Positions 18,889 through 27,866 of a stretch of 52,834 nucleotides of DNA are shown here, piece by piece. Both the position numbers and the translations under genes were made by a program. Under the pieces are notes generated by a model that was given only the letters and a program-made list of their open reading frames with translations, did not search any database and was not told the DNA's origin. Every line of letters begins with the position of its first letter. The stretch's first letter is position 1. Source of the stretch: an uncultured Lactobacillus sp. (lineage in GTDB: Bacteria; Bacillota; Bacilli; Lactobacillales; Lactobacillaceae); the NCBI GenBank assembly GCA_946477855.1, contig CAMKZU010000012.1, positions 1 through 52,834 of the forward strand. Reading direction: 5' to 3'.

Positions 18889-21528
18889 ATGACAGATTTA
18901 GCACCAAAATACGACCCCAAAGAGGTCGAACAAGGCAGATATCAAAAGTGGCTTGATCAAGACCTGTTTAAGCCATCTGGGGATAAGAAAGCACATCCAT
19001 ACTCTATAGTTATTCCGCCACCAAATGTTACTGGCAAACTGCACTTAGGTCATGCATGGGATACTGCAATTCAAGATACATTAATTCGACTTAAAAGAAT
19101 GCAGGGTTATGATACTTTGTATCTTCCAGGGATGGATCATGCTGGAATTGCTACGCAAGCTAAAGTTGAAGCTAAATTACGCAAACAAGGCAAAGACCGA
19201 CATGAAATGGGTCGTGAAGCTTTTGTTAAGCAAGTATGGGACTGGAAAGATGAATACGCTGCTATTATCAAGAGTCAGTGGGCCAAGCTTGGTCTGTCTC
19301 TTGACTATTCCAGGGAGAGATTTACTCTAGATAAAGGACTATCTAAGGCAGTTCGCCGCGTTTTTGTGCAACTATATAATGAAGGTCTAATTTACCGTGG
19401 TGAATATATTATTAATTGGGATCCTGAGCTGCAAACAGCTTTAAGTGACATTGAAGTTGTTCACCAAGACGATAAAGGTGCTTTTTACCATATTAAGTAT
19501 CCGTTTGTGGATGGTTCCGGTTTTGTTGAGATTGCTACGACTCGCCCCGAGACCATGTTTGGTGATACTGCTGTCGCTGTGGCTCCTGGGGATGAACGCT
19601 ATAAAGATATAGTGGGCAAAGAACTAATTTTGCCAATAGTTGGACGTCATATTCCGATTATTGAGGACCAACACGTTGATCCAGAGTTTGGTACTGGTTT
19701 GGTAAAAATAACTCCTGCTCACGATCCTAACGACTTCTTGGTAGGCAATCGTCATAATTTAAAACGGATTAATGTTATGAATGACGACGGTACTATGAAC
19801 GAAAATGCCGGTAAGTATGAAGGCATGGACCGTTTTGCCTGCCGTGAAGCATTGGTTAAAGATTTAAAGGAGCAAGGCTACTTAATTAAAGTTAAGCCAA
19901 TTGTACACTCTGTTGGACACTCGGAACGTTCTGGAGTTCAAGTTGAACCACGTCTGTCAACTCAATGGTTTGTTAAGATGAAACCTTTGGCGGATAAAGT
20001 TTTAGAGAATCAAAAAACTGCGGGAAAAGTCAATTTTGTACCTAAGAGGTTTGAACAAACTTTAAATCATTGGATGGAAGATGTTCATGACTGGGTAATT
20101 TCACGTCAATTATGGTGGGGACACAGGATTCCAGCTTGGTATAACAAAAAGACTGGTGAGATGTATGTTGGCGAGGAAGCACCAAAAGACATTGAAAATT
20201 GGAAACAGGACCCAGATGTTCTAGACACCTGGTTTTCAAGTGCTTTATGGCCATTTTCAACATTAGGCTGGCCTGATGAAGATTCTGCTGATTTTAAACG
20301 CTATTTCCCAACCAATGCTTTAGTTACCGGTTATGATATTATCTTTTTCTGGGTTTCACGGATGATTTTCCAGAGTCTGCATTTTACGCACAAGAGACCA
20401 TTTAATGATGTTGTTCTTCACGGCTTGATTCGTGATGAACAAGGTCGCAAGATGAGTAAATCTCTGGGTAACGGTGTTGATCCAATGGACGTTATTGATC
20501 AATATGGTGCAGATGCTTTACGCTGGTTCTTGCTCAATGGTACAGCTCCTGGACAGGATACACGTTATAATCCTAAGCAATTGGCATCTGCATGGAACTT
20601 CATTAATAAGATTTGGAATGCTGCCAGATTTGTGATTATGAATTTACCAGAAGATGCAAAAGCAGCTCATATGCCTGATACCAGCAAGTTTGATCTGTCA
20701 GACAGCTGGATTTTTGACCGCTTAAATCACACTGTAAGTGAAGTAATTCGTTTATTTGATGATTATCAATTTGGTGAAGCTGGGCGCGAACTTTATAACT
20801 TTATCTGGAATGATTTCTGCGACTGGTATATCGAAATGGCCAAAGTTGCTCTCAATGGTTCAGATGAAGAACTGAAGACTAGAAAACAAGAGAATTTAAT
20901 TTGGATTCTTGACCAAATTTTACGTTTGCTTCATCCAATTATGCCATTTGTGACTGAAAAGCTGTGGCTGTCAATGCCTCATGAAGGCAAATCAATCATG
21001 GTTGCGAAGTATCCTACACCTCATGATGAATTTGTTAATGACAGAGCGCGACGCGATATGGCTTTCTTGATCGAAATTATTAAAGCTGTACGTAATATTC
21101 GAATGGAAGTTAATGCACCACTTTCTTCACCGATTGATATTATGATTCAATTAGAAGACAGCAATAATGAACGGATTTTGACTGAAAACGAAGATTACGT
21201 CAAGAATTTCTTGCACCCGAAGAACCTGACTATTGCTGCCAATATAACTGCTCCAAAATTAGCTAAAACTGCTGTGATTGCAGGAGCTCAAATTTTTGTC
21301 CCACTAGCCGATTTGGTTAATATTGATGACGAAATCAAGCGCATGACAAAAGAGGAGAAAGATCTCCAAGCTGAAGTTGAACGCTCAACCAAAAAACTGA
21401 ATAATCAAGGCTTTGTAGCTCACGCACCAGAAGCAGTAATTAATAAGGAAAAAGCTAAAAAAGCTGATTATGAAAATCAACTGCAAAGCGTTCAGGAAAG
21501 AATTCAAGAATTAAAGAAGAGTGAATAA
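18889..21528 (+). CDS. valS: Valyl-tRNA synthetase
   Basis: An 879-residue class I synthetase that charges tRNA-Val. The HIGH motif appears as HLGH at 52-55 and KMSKS at 521-525. A CP1 editing domain lies between them, containing the conserved TTRPET stretch. The C-terminus ends in the tRNA-binding coiled coil (about 810-879), typical of ValS. GGAGGAG precedes the ATG. The gene is controlled by the T-box immediately upstream, and folC begins within a few bases of its stop, so folC may share this control. Confidence 0.97.
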   Translation: MTDLAPKYDPKEVEQGRYQKWLDQDLFKPSGDKKAHPYSIVIPPPNVTGKLHLGHAWDTAIQDTLIRLKRMQGYDTLYLPGMDHAGIATQAKVEAKLRKQGKDRHEMGREAFVKQVWDWKDEYAAIIKSQWAKLGLSLDYSRERFTLDKGLSKAVRRVFVQLYNEGLIYRGEYIINWDPELQTALSDIEVVHQDDKGAFYHIKYPFVDGSGFVEIATTRPETMFGDTAVAVAPGDERYKDIVGKELILPIVGRHIPIIEDQHVDPEFGTGLVKITPAHDPNDFLVGNRHNLKRINVMNDDGTMNENAGKYEGMDRFACREALVKDLKEQGYLIKVKPIVHSVGHSERSGVQVEPRLSTQWFVKMKPLADKVLENQKTAGKVNFVPKRFEQTLNHWMEDVHDWVISRQLWWGHRIPAWYNKKTGEMYVGEEAPKDIENWKQDPDVLDTWFSSALWPFSTLGWPDEDSADFKRYFPTNALVTGYDIIFFWVSRMIFQSLHFTHKRPFNDVVLHGLIRDEQGRKMSKSLGNGVDPMDVIDQYGADALRWFLLNGTAPGQDTRYNPKQLASAWNFINKIWNAARFVIMNLPEDAKAAHMPDTSKFDLSDSWIFDRLNHTVSEVIRLFDDYQFGEAGRELYNFIWNDFCDWYIEMAKVALNGSDEELKTRKQENLIWILDQILRLLHPIMPFVTEKLWLSMPHEGKSIMVAKYPTPHDEFVNDRARRDMAFLIEIIKAVRNIRMEVNAPLSSPIDIMIQLEDSNNERILTENEDYVKNFLHPKNLTIAANITAPKLAKTAVIAGAQIFVPLADLVNIDDEIKRMTKEEKDLQAEVERSTKKLNNQGFVAHAPEAVINKEKAKKADYENQLQSVQERIQELKKSE

Positions 21529-21529
21529 T

Positions 21530-22807
21530 GTGACTTTTACTAAAGCTCAAGATGTGATTAATTATTTATATTCACTTCCTAAATTACATGAAAAAGCGGA
21601 TTTATCTTACATAAAAAAAGTGCTGACTTTTTTGGATAATCCGCAAGATAAAGTTAAAACAGTTCACGTCACGGGCACTAATGGTAAAGGATCTACTTCT
21701 TACTATTTAAGTAGTTTGCTGCAAAAGGCCGGTCAGAAGACTGGCCTTTTTGTTTCGCCATACGTGTTTGAATTTAATGAACGTATCCAGTTAAATGGAC
21801 GAAATATTAGTAACCAAAATTTAGTTGAGATTGCAAATCAAATTGAGCTTATTTTGGCAAAAATTCGTAGAGAAAATCCTGCTTTTTCTTTAGTGACTTT
21901 TGAATATGAAGTGGTCATGGCTTTTCTCTATTTTGCAAGAGAAAAATGTGACTATGCTGTCATAGAAGTTGGCATAGGTGGTGAACATGACAAGACAAAC
22001 GTGATCATGCCTGAAGTCAGTGTGATTACAACAGTTGGATTAGATCATGAAAAAATTATAGGACCTACACTTCAGGATATTGCGCGTGAAAAAAGTGGGG
22101 TGATTAAGAAAAATCGTCCTGTGATTATCGGCAATGTTCCTAAAGAGGTGTTGCCTATAATTCAGCAAAAAGCGCAAGAGGAAAGTGCACCGCTTATACA
22201 ATTGGGGAAGGATTTTAAAATTTCCTTGCAAGAAAATTTAACTTATCAAGATCAAAATAAGAAAATTTCCTTTTTACCCAGACCTTTAGTAGAAGGTTAT
22301 GATGTAGGTATCGCTATTTCTGCTGTTAGCCTTTTGGGAGTGAAACTTTCTGCAGCTGAAATTAAAGAGGCAATAAATCAAACCAAAATTCCTGGTCGTT
22401 ATCAAATAGTGCAAAATAACCCATTAGTTATTCTTGATGGCGCACATAATATTCAAGCAGTGCAAAACCTGCTTAATTATGCTCATTGTGAACAAAAGAG
22501 AAGGCAGGGCCAAGTTAGAATTTTGATCATGATGATGAAAGACAAAGATATAGCGCAGGTGTTTGACCTATTTCATGCTACTGATGAAGTCTACTTAACT
22601 ACAATAGATTATCCGCGTGCAGCTAAGAAAAAAGATTTTCCCCAATGGATTCAAGAAAAATATCAATATATGTCTGATTGGCAAGCAGCTTACCAGAATT
22701 TGAAGCAGAAGAGCCAGACAAATGATATACTGCTAGTAACAGGATCTTTTTATTTAGTTGGTAATATTTTACAAATGGAGACGAAAAATGCGGGTTCAAG
22801 GTATTGA
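21530..22807 (+). CDS. folC: Folylpolyglutamate/dihydrofolate synthase
   Basis: A Mur-ligase-fold enzyme (425 residues from this start) that adds glutamate to folates. It shows the P-loop VTGTNGKGST near residue 47 and the LDGAHN motif of the C-terminal domain. The start is uncertain. GTG at 21530 lies just after the valS stop, and GTG at 21521 would overlap valS by eight bases. No strong ribosome binding site decides between them, and translational coupling to valS is likely. Its end overlaps the next gene by 20 bases. Confidence 0.92.
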   Translation: MTFTKAQDVINYLYSLPKLHEKADLSYIKKVLTFLDNPQDKVKTVHVTGTNGKGSTSYYLSSLLQKAGQKTGLFVSPYVFEFNERIQLNGRNISNQNLVEIANQIELILAKIRRENPAFSLVTFEYEVVMAFLYFAREKCDYAVIEVGIGGEHDKTNVIMPEVSVITTVGLDHEKIIGPTLQDIAREKSGVIKKNRPVIIGNVPKEVLPIIQQKAQEESAPLIQLGKDFKISLQENLTYQDQNKKISFLPRPLVEGYDVGIAISAVSLLGVKLSAAEIKEAINQTKIPGRYQIVQNNPLVILDGAHNIQAVQNLLNYAHCEQKRRQGQVRILIMMMKDKDIAQVFDLFHATDEVYLTTIDYPRAAKKKDFPQWIQEKYQYMSDWQAAYQNLKQKSQTNDILLVTGSFYLVGNILQMETKNAGSRY

Positions 22808-23468
22808 AGATGAAATTAAGGGAATTTTACTTGATATGGATGGATTGCTCGTCAATTCTGAAAATTTATACTGGGAAGCCAATATTCAGGCAGCAAAAGA
22901 AGCAGATTTAGGTACTCCTGATGATATCTATCTTAAATTGGTCGGCTCGACAACTAATGATATGGACGATTTTTATCTGAAATACTTTAAGAATAAGGAG
23001 CAACGGGACCAATTTATTAAGCGTACGGATGACTTGGTCTGGCAGTGGACTGAAGAGGGGAAACTAAAATTGCGTCCTGGAGTGCAAAAAGCTCTTGATC
23101 TTTTTCAAAAAGCTGGTTTGCCGATGGCAGTGGTTACTAGTAATACAGAAGATGTGGTAGAGCATAACTTGTGGGCAACTGGCAGCCGCAATTATTTTCA
23201 ATTTCACCTCAATTACGACGATGTTAAAAAGAATAACGTTAAGCCTAAACCAGCTCCAGATATTTATCTTTTGGCTGCTCAAAAATTACATGTTCCTCAA
23301 AATAAAATTCTGGCCTTTGAAGATTCTTCTCCCGGATTGCTTGCGGCCGTTAATGCAGGTTTAAAGTGCGTAATGGTGCCTGATTTAATTCCGGCAAGTA
23401 AAAAAGATTACCAGAATGCTGTATTTGTCTGTAAAGATTTTTATGAATTTTTGAAAAAGGTTTGTTAA
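22788..23468 (+). CDS. HAD-superfamily hydrolase, beta-phosphoglucomutase-like
   Basis: A 226-residue haloacid-dehalogenase-type phosphatase. The start at 22788 (MRVQG) follows GGAGACG; an upstream in-frame start would lie deeper inside folC. Motif I is DMDG with nucleophile Asp16 and Asp18, motif II is VVTSN, the Lys of motif III is in KPKPAPDIY, and motif IV is FEDSSPG. A helical cap is inserted after motif I, so it belongs to subfamily IA. The substrate cannot be told from sequence; phosphosugars and nucleotides are typical. It is translationally coupled to folC. Confidence 0.85.
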   Translation: MRVQGIEDEIKGILLDMDGLLVNSENLYWEANIQAAKEADLGTPDDIYLKLVGSTTNDMDDFYLKYFKNKEQRDQFIKRTDDLVWQWTEEGKLKLRPGVQKALDLFQKAGLPMAVVTSNTEDVVEHNLWATGSRNYFQFHLNYDDVKKNNVKPKPAPDIYLLAAQKLHVPQNKILAFEDSSPGLLAAVNAGLKCVMVPDLIPASKKDYQNAVFVCKDFYEFLKKVC

Positions 23469-23503
23469 TTTTCAACGTATTTAATAGTGAAAGGAATGGT
23501 TTT

Positions 23504-24127
23504 ATGGAATTGATAAAATCTAATCACTATTTATTGAAAACTGACTGGGAAATGTTAAACAGCCTTTTTGCTGAGTTGAAAGAACATGGAATAGAGAAGT
23601 TCGATGAACTTTTTATAAAACTGACAGAGCTAAAAATCATGAATTTAGATGATTTGCTCAAATATATTTCTGGTAGTCAATGTGATAAAAATTTAGCTGT
23701 TCTTTGTGAGGGACTGCTTGAAAGACTGAGGTCGGCGGTTCCCGATCGTGAACTCATTATGACATCAAGCGATGAAGTCGGTACTTATCTGTTGGACAAG
23801 TTAGCAGGACGTAAACAAGAAGAACTTTGGGCAGTTTATATTGATAACAGCAATCACATTGTTGCTGAAAAAAGATTATTTCAAGGAACTTTGGATAAAT
23901 CTATTGCTCACCCTCGAGAAATTTTTCGCTGGGCGGTAATTTATGCTTGTGCTGGCTTTTTTGTGGTTCATAATCATCCAAGTGGCAATTTAATTCCCTC
24001 AAAAAGTGATATTGAACTCACCAAAATGCTCTTTGCAGCTTCTGAATTATTTCATATTGACTTTCTTGATCATTTTATTGTGGGAAAGGGAAAATATTTG
24101 AGTTTGCGTGAACGGCAATTATTTTAA
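23504..24127 (+). CDS. radC: RadC/UPF0758 family JAB-domain protein
   Basis: A 207-residue RadC-family protein. The ATG at 23504 follows GAAAGGAA; an earlier in-frame codon at 23462 lies inside the previous gene. The JAMM metal motif is complete: His156-x-His158-P-S-G and Asp169, with an upstream Glu. The N-terminal helix-hairpin-helix part is unusually divergent and I cannot see the normal ELLA-type motif. The historical DNA-repair role of RadC is not supported in several bacteria, so the function should be treated as unknown. It is last in the valS-folC-HAD run. Confidence 0.85.
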   Translation: MELIKSNHYLLKTDWEMLNSLFAELKEHGIEKFDELFIKLTELKIMNLDDLLKYISGSQCDKNLAVLCEGLLERLRSAVPDRELIMTSSDEVGTYLLDKLAGRKQEELWAVYIDNSNHIVAEKRLFQGTLDKSIAHPREIFRWAVIYACAGFFVVHNHPSGNLIPSKSDIELTKMLFAASELFHIDFLDHFIVGKGKYLSLRERQLF

Positions 24128-24174
24128 ATTCATCTTAAAGTTACATTTCATTTTCTTTTTTAAGTTGCACTTTA

Positions 24175-24219
24175 TGCTATAATTATTCAAGATTTAGAGA
24201 CTGCAATAATTAAGGAGAG
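24175..24219 (+). promoter_or_regulatory. mreB promoter and ribosome binding site
   Basis: TGC-TATAAT at 24175-24183 is an extended -10 element; the -35 region is only T-rich. AAGGAGAG at 24212-24219 precedes the GTG start of mreB by six bases. Confidence 0.65.
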
Positions 24220-24225
24220 ATTTAC

Positions 24226-25230
24226 GTGTTTGGATTAGGAGCAAAAAATATTGGCATCGATTTAGGGACGGCCAATACTCTTGTTTATATGGAAGGTAAA
24301 GGAATTGTCTTAAGAGAGCCTTCTGTGGTGGCTAAAAACACCCATACTGGAAAAGTAATTGCGGTAGGGTCAGAAGCAAGAGAAATGATCGGAAGGACGC
24401 CGGAAAGCATAGTGGCTATCAGGCCAATGAAAGATGGTGTAATTGCCGATTATGATACAACTGCCTCTATGCTTAAGTATTTTATAGAAAAGACTGTAGG
24501 CAACTCCAAACCTTCAGCTATGATTTGTGTACCTTCAGGTGTAACTGAAGTAGAAAAACGGGCTGTTATTGATGCAGCTCGGGTAGCTGGAGCACGTGAA
24601 GCCTTTGTAATAGAAGAACCATTTGCAGCCGCTATTGGAGCTGGATTGCCAGTAATGGATCCTACTGGTTCAATGGTCGTGGACATTGGTGGTGGTACCA
24701 CTGATGTCGCTACTATTTCACTTGGTGGCATTGTTTCATCTACATCAATTCGCCAAGCCGGTGATAAGTTTAATACTGCAATTGTGAATTATGTACATTC
24801 TAATTTTAATCTTTTAATTGGTGAAAGAACGGCCGAAGACATTAAAATCCAAATTGGTTCCGCTTCGGTTGAAAAAGCAGAAGGCATTGAAGCTGTCAAT
24901 ATTCGGGGACGTGATTTGGTTACAGGATTACCAAAATCAGTCGATGTTAAAGCAGTTGATGTCTCAAAGGCAATTCAAGATGTTGTTCAAGATATTATTG
25001 TTGCTATCAAAGAAACTTTAGAACAAACTTCTCCTGAAATTGCAGCAGATGTAATTGATCATGGAATTGTGCTAACTGGTGGTGGTGCTTTACTAAAGAA
25101 TTTGCCTGATGTTATTTCCGAAGCTACTAAAGTTCCAGTATTTATAGCTCAGGATCCACTAGATTGTGTTGCAGTCGGTACAGGTGAGTCTCTGAAAAAT
25201 ATTGAAGTAATGCGTAAAAGTCGCAGATAA
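24226..25230 (+). CDS. mreB: Rod-shape-determining actin homologue MreB
   Basis: A 334-residue bacterial actin that forms membrane-bound filaments guiding lateral wall synthesis. It starts with GTG, chosen from the ribosome binding site and the family N-terminus [18 protein letters not shown]. Phosphate 1 (GIDLGTANT, ~10-18), phosphate 2 ([11 protein letters not shown], ~157-167) and the adenosine loop (TGGGALL) are intact. It heads mreB-mreC-mreD; a hairpin between mreB and mreC may set relative expression. Its presence implies a rod-shaped cell. Confidence 0.96.
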   Translation: MFGLGAKNIGIDLGTANTLVYMEGKGIVLREPSVVAKNTHTGKVIAVGSEAREMIGRTPESIVAIRPMKDGVIADYDTTASMLKYFIEKTVGNSKPSAMICVPSGVTEVEKRAVIDAARVAGAREAFVIEEPFAAAIGAGLPVMDPTGSMVVDIGGGTTDVATISLGGIVSSTSIRQAGDKFNTAIVNYVHSNFNLLIGERTAEDIKIQIGSASVEKAEGIEAVNIRGRDLVTGLPKSVDVKAVDVSKAIQDVVQDIIVAIKETLEQTSPEIAADVIDHGIVLTGGGALLKNLPDVISEATKVPVFIAQDPLDCVAVGTGESLKNIEVMRKSRR

Positions 25231-25233
25231 TAC

Positions 25234-25263
25234 AAAAAGTCGGCTATAATTGCCGATTTTTCT
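25234..25263 (+). terminator. Possible attenuator between mreB and mreC
   Basis: AAAGTCGGC and GCCGATTTT form a short hairpin around TATAATT, followed by further T residues. It resembles a weak intrinsic terminator placed in the 50-base gap between mreB and mreC. It may lower mreCD expression relative to mreB. Confidence 0.6.
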
Positions 25264-25280
25264 TTAGGGACTGTTTCCAA

Positions 25281-26132
25281 ATGAAGAAATTTTTACAAAA
25301 TAAAAAACTGTTGTCAGCAGTTGTCGCAGTTATTTTAGTTTTTACAATTTTAGGTGGTAGTGTTAGCTTGCGCAACAAGCGTAACACGCCATTGATTATC
25401 CAAAGTTTTGGTAATGATGTAGTCGCTGTGGGATCAAGAATTATTGATTTCCCTCTTAGTTTTGTGTCCGGCAGTTTAAATAATGTACATGATTTACTGA
25501 ATACGCAAGATGAAAATAACTATCTTAAGAGCCAGGTAACCGAATTAGAACAAGCAAAAGCTCGTAACTCAAGTCTTGAAGCTGAAAACAAGCAACTTAA
25601 ATCTGCTTTAAAATTAAAAGAAACGTTAACGGACTATGATATGGTTCAAGCCTCCGTGATTTCGCGTTCGCCAGACAGCTGGACAGATCTTTTAGTTATC
25701 AATAAGGGAACTACGTCCGGCTTGCGCAAGAATATGGCTGTGATGTCAGGCGGTGGAGTTATCGGTCGTATAATAGAAGTCAGTGCTGCTTCTGCAAAAG
25801 TGGAATTAATTACTACTAGTGACAAGTCAGCAAACCGGTTTGCAGTACAGGCTCAAGCTACAAATGGTAAAAAAGTTCATGGCATTATTACGGTAATTGG
25901 TGATAAAACTTTAGCTTTTACCCAAGCAATTGATAGTAAAAAGCTCAAGCGTGGTACCAAAATATATACTAGCGGAATGGGTGGTAATTCACCCAAAGGG
26001 TTGCTGATAGGAACTATTTCTGCTACAACACATGATTCTTTTGGCTTATCTGATTTAATCAAGATCAATCCGGCTGGTGAATTAAACGATCCTTCCATTG
26101 TCACGGTTATTCAGAGGAAAGTGAGCGACTAA
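25281..26132 (+). CDS. mreC: Rod-shape-determining protein MreC
   Basis: A 283-residue elongasome scaffold. There is a short cytoplasmic N-terminus, one membrane span (about residues 10-28), and a coiled coil (about 75-112, with heptad Leu/Glu/Lys). The extracytoplasmic beta-barrel region contains the typical SPDSW and GVIGRI stretches. It contacts the elongation PBPs and MreD. Its TAA overlaps the ATG of mreD by one base. The ribosome binding site is weak (AGGGA), consistent with lower expression than mreB. Confidence 0.94.
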   Translation: MKKFLQNKKLLSAVVAVILVFTILGGSVSLRNKRNTPLIIQSFGNDVVAVGSRIIDFPLSFVSGSLNNVHDLLNTQDENNYLKSQVTELEQAKARNSSLEAENKQLKSALKLKETLTDYDMVQASVISRSPDSWTDLLVINKGTTSGLRKNMAVMSGGGVIGRIIEVSAASAKVELITTSDKSANRFAVQAQATNGKKVHGIITVIGDKTLAFTQAIDSKKLKRGTKIYTSGMGGNSPKGLLIGTISATTHDSFGLSDLIKINPAGELNDPSIVTVIQRKVSD

Positions 26133-26662
26133 TGAAGACACTGCGGAAATTTACTCTAGTCTTAGCATTATACGTTGCTTTGGCTATCAGTGGTAGCTTA
26201 TCTTTTTACCTTCATCAGTTTTTTTCAATTGGTAATGCTGCGAATTTATTAGTACCTGTTAGTATGATGTTAATTGCTTTATTTGATGATACCAATAACA
26301 AAGAAGTTTGGCTGGCTTTAGGTGCAGGTATTGTTAGTGATATTTATTTTTTTGGCATTATAGGCATCTATGCCATTAGCCTGCCGACAATTTCTTGGTT
26401 ATTGCAAAAATCTGCACGGTTTTTACCAGAAGTATTTTGGGCCAAAGTTTTGGCAGTTTTAATTGCTTCTGTTCTAATTGAGGTCTACACATGGCTAATT
26501 TTAAATATGACAGGCTTATCAAGTATAGGAATCTTGAAGCTGGTGCAAAGTATTTTGCCAACTTTGTGCTGGGTGTTTATCTTTGTTTGTGCTACCTATA
26601 AATTATGGTGGAACTTGGTTCTTAACTACCCTTTTATGGTTAACTTAGACAATTATCGCTAA
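26132..26662 (+). CDS. mreD: Rod-shape-determining protein MreD
   Basis: A 176-residue polytopic membrane protein with about five hydrophobic spans, the usual size and topology of MreD. It is the third gene of the elongasome operon, overlapping mreC by one base and followed by a strong terminator. Confidence 0.9.
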   Translation: MKTLRKFTLVLALYVALAISGSLSFYLHQFFSIGNAANLLVPVSMMLIALFDDTNNKEVWLALGAGIVSDIYFFGIIGIYAISLPTISWLLQKSARFLPEVFWAKVLAVLIASVLIEVYTWLILNMTGLSSIGILKLVQSILPTLCWVFIFVCATYKLWWNLVLNYPFMVNLDNYR

Positions 26663-26667
26663 TAAAT

Positions 26668-26699
26668 AAAAAACGTGAGATTTGTATCTCACGTTTTTT
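26668..26699. terminator. Bidirectional terminator of mreD and the DUF4044 gene
   Basis: AAAAAACGTGAGA and TCTCACGTTTTTT form a perfect stem around a six-base loop. The minus-strand DUF4044 stop codon overlaps its right edge, so one hairpin serves both converging genes. Confidence 0.9.
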
Positions 26700-26838
26700 A
26701 TTCAAAAAAGCCAAAACTTGATAATGCACCAACAACCTGCATCACAATTGCTACTAAAGTAATAATAGCCATTAGCCAAGCCATGGCAATCGTTAATTTT
26801 TGAAATTTAGATCTCTTTTTCTTATGTCTACGCGTCAT
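26698..26838 (-). CDS. Small membrane protein, DUF4044 family
   Basis: A 46-residue protein reading MTRRHKKKRSKFQ at its start, then a single hydrophobic span (about residues 15-40) and a short polar end. The basic N-terminus plus one span matches the DUF4044 family of Lactobacillales, of unknown role. The ribosome binding site AGGAGGT (26845-26851) is excellent and a promoter lies upstream, so this is a real gene despite its size. It is convergent with mreD and divergent from the DUF3397 gene. Its constant company with wall and division genes hints at an envelope role, but that is inference. Confidence 0.85.
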   Translation of the reverse strand: MTRRHKKKRSKFQKLTIAMAWLMAIITLVAIVMQVVGALSSFGFFE

Positions 26839-26862
26839 TGATTGACCTCCTACTTGAACAAT

Positions 26863-26891
26863 ATTTTATGCTACTTAATAGTTTTTTTCAA
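26863..26891 (-). promoter_or_regulatory. Promoter of the DUF4044 gene
   Basis: On the minus strand TTGAAA (26886-26891) and TAAAAT (26863-26868) are spaced by 17 bases. Confidence 0.65.
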
Positions 26892-26938
26892 TCGCAGAGT
26901 AAGATAAAATAGATATTAAATGATAGAGGATGTAAGTA

Positions 26939-27265
26939 ATGCTTTTAATTATATTGATACCTGTTCTAGGACTTGCTTTAGCATATATTGTCAATAAGAT
27001 GTTTCCTAAGGCTCAATTTAGGGGATATGATTTATTGCCTTTCTTTTTTATATATGCATGTCACTTAATTACCATGCACCAAAAAAGGCCTGAGTTTCTG
27101 CCTTATGGCTTTTTTGTCTTTTTCTTCCTGGTTATAGTCATAGCGATATCTGATGCTGTTAAAAATAAAAATATCTCTTTAAGTAAGACTATGCGTAAAA
27201 TTTGGGATTACTTAACTGTTAATACTATTTTTTGGTATCTGGGTCTCTTGTTTCTAATGATATAG
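26939..27265 (+). CDS. DUF3397 family membrane protein
   Basis: A 108-residue protein with about four hydrophobic segments, recognised as DUF3397, a Lactobacillales family commonly found just before mraZ. AGAGGA lies about nine bases before the ATG. It has its own terminator and so is transcriptionally separate from the mraZ operon. Its function is unknown. Confidence 0.8.
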   Translation: MLLIILIPVLGLALAYIVNKMFPKAQFRGYDLLPFFFIYACHLITMHQKRPEFLPYGFFVFFFLVIVIAISDAVKNKNISLSKTMRKIWDYLTVNTIFWYLGLLFLMI

Positions 27266-27302
27266 TCAATTTTTGAAATAAAAAATTTTTAAATAAAACT
27301 AG

Positions 27303-27338
27303 TCGCAAATCAGAATTGGTTTGCGATTTTTCTTTTTT
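27303..27338 (+). terminator. Terminator of the DUF3397 gene
   Basis: TCGCAAA pairs with TTTGCGA around a ten-base loop and is followed by TTTTTCTTTTTT. Confidence 0.85.
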
Positions 27339-27368
27339 GTGTCATTAAAAAATAAATATTTAACATTT

Positions 27369-27418
27369 TTGACTAAAAAGTGGTAGGAAGTGGTGAATTG
27401 TGGTAAATTATTTAGTGG
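27369..27418 (+). promoter_or_regulatory. mraZ promoter region with MraZ-type operator repeats
   Basis: GTGGT occurs at 27380, 27390 and 27400, exactly 10 bp apart, with a further GTGG at 27415. TTGACT at 27369-27374 could be the -35; the -10 would fall within the repeats and is not well defined. MraZ is known to bind tandem GTGG-containing repeats in its own promoter and repress the division operon, so this is very probably its operator. Confidence 0.8.
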
Positions 27419-27432
27419 AAGGGGGCTAAGCC

Positions 27433-27864
27433 ATGTTCATGGGTGAATATCATCACAATCTCGACAGCAAAGGGCGGTTAATTATACCTGCCCGTTTGCG
27501 TAGTCAGATAGGTGACAAAATGATATTTACTCGCGGAATGGAAGGCTGCATTTTTGGCTATACTATAGAAGCATGGCAAAAAATTGAAGCTAAACTAGCG
27601 CAACTTCCACTAACTAAGAGAAATGCGCGCAGTTTTACGCGTTTGTTTTACTCTGGTGCGATGGAATGCGAATTTGACAAACAAGGTCGTGTGAATCTGA
27701 CCACAACGTTGAAGAAACACGCTTCCCTTGTCAAAGAATGTGTCATTGTAGGAGTTTCTGATCGAATTGAAATTTGGTCTAAGGAACGTTGGGAAAGCTT
27801 TAGTGATGAAGCCAATGAAAACTATGATGATATTGCAGAAAATTTGGATGATATTGAACTATAA
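27433..27864 (+). CDS. mraZ: Transcriptional regulator MraZ
   Basis: A 143-residue DNA-binding protein made of two SpoVT-AbrB-like beta domains (about 5-50 and 75-120), beginning MFMGEYHHNLDSKGR as family members do. It assembles as a ring that reads tandem repeats upstream of itself. The start codon follows a GGAAGGGGG ribosome binding site. It heads the dcw operon, with rsmH two bases after its stop. Confidence 0.96.
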   Translation: MFMGEYHHNLDSKGRLIIPARLRSQIGDKMIFTRGMEGCIFGYTIEAWQKIEAKLAQLPLTKRNARSFTRLFYSGAMECEFDKQGRVNLTTTLKKHASLVKECVIVGVSDRIEIWSKERWESFSDEANENYDDIAENLDDIEL

Positions 27865-27866
27865 TT

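Noticed and set aside
23504-24127. RadC as part of an anti-phage or mobile island
   Set aside because: RadC-like proteins occur on islands, but here the gene sits in a housekeeping run (valS, folC, HAD, then mreB) with no mobile markers.
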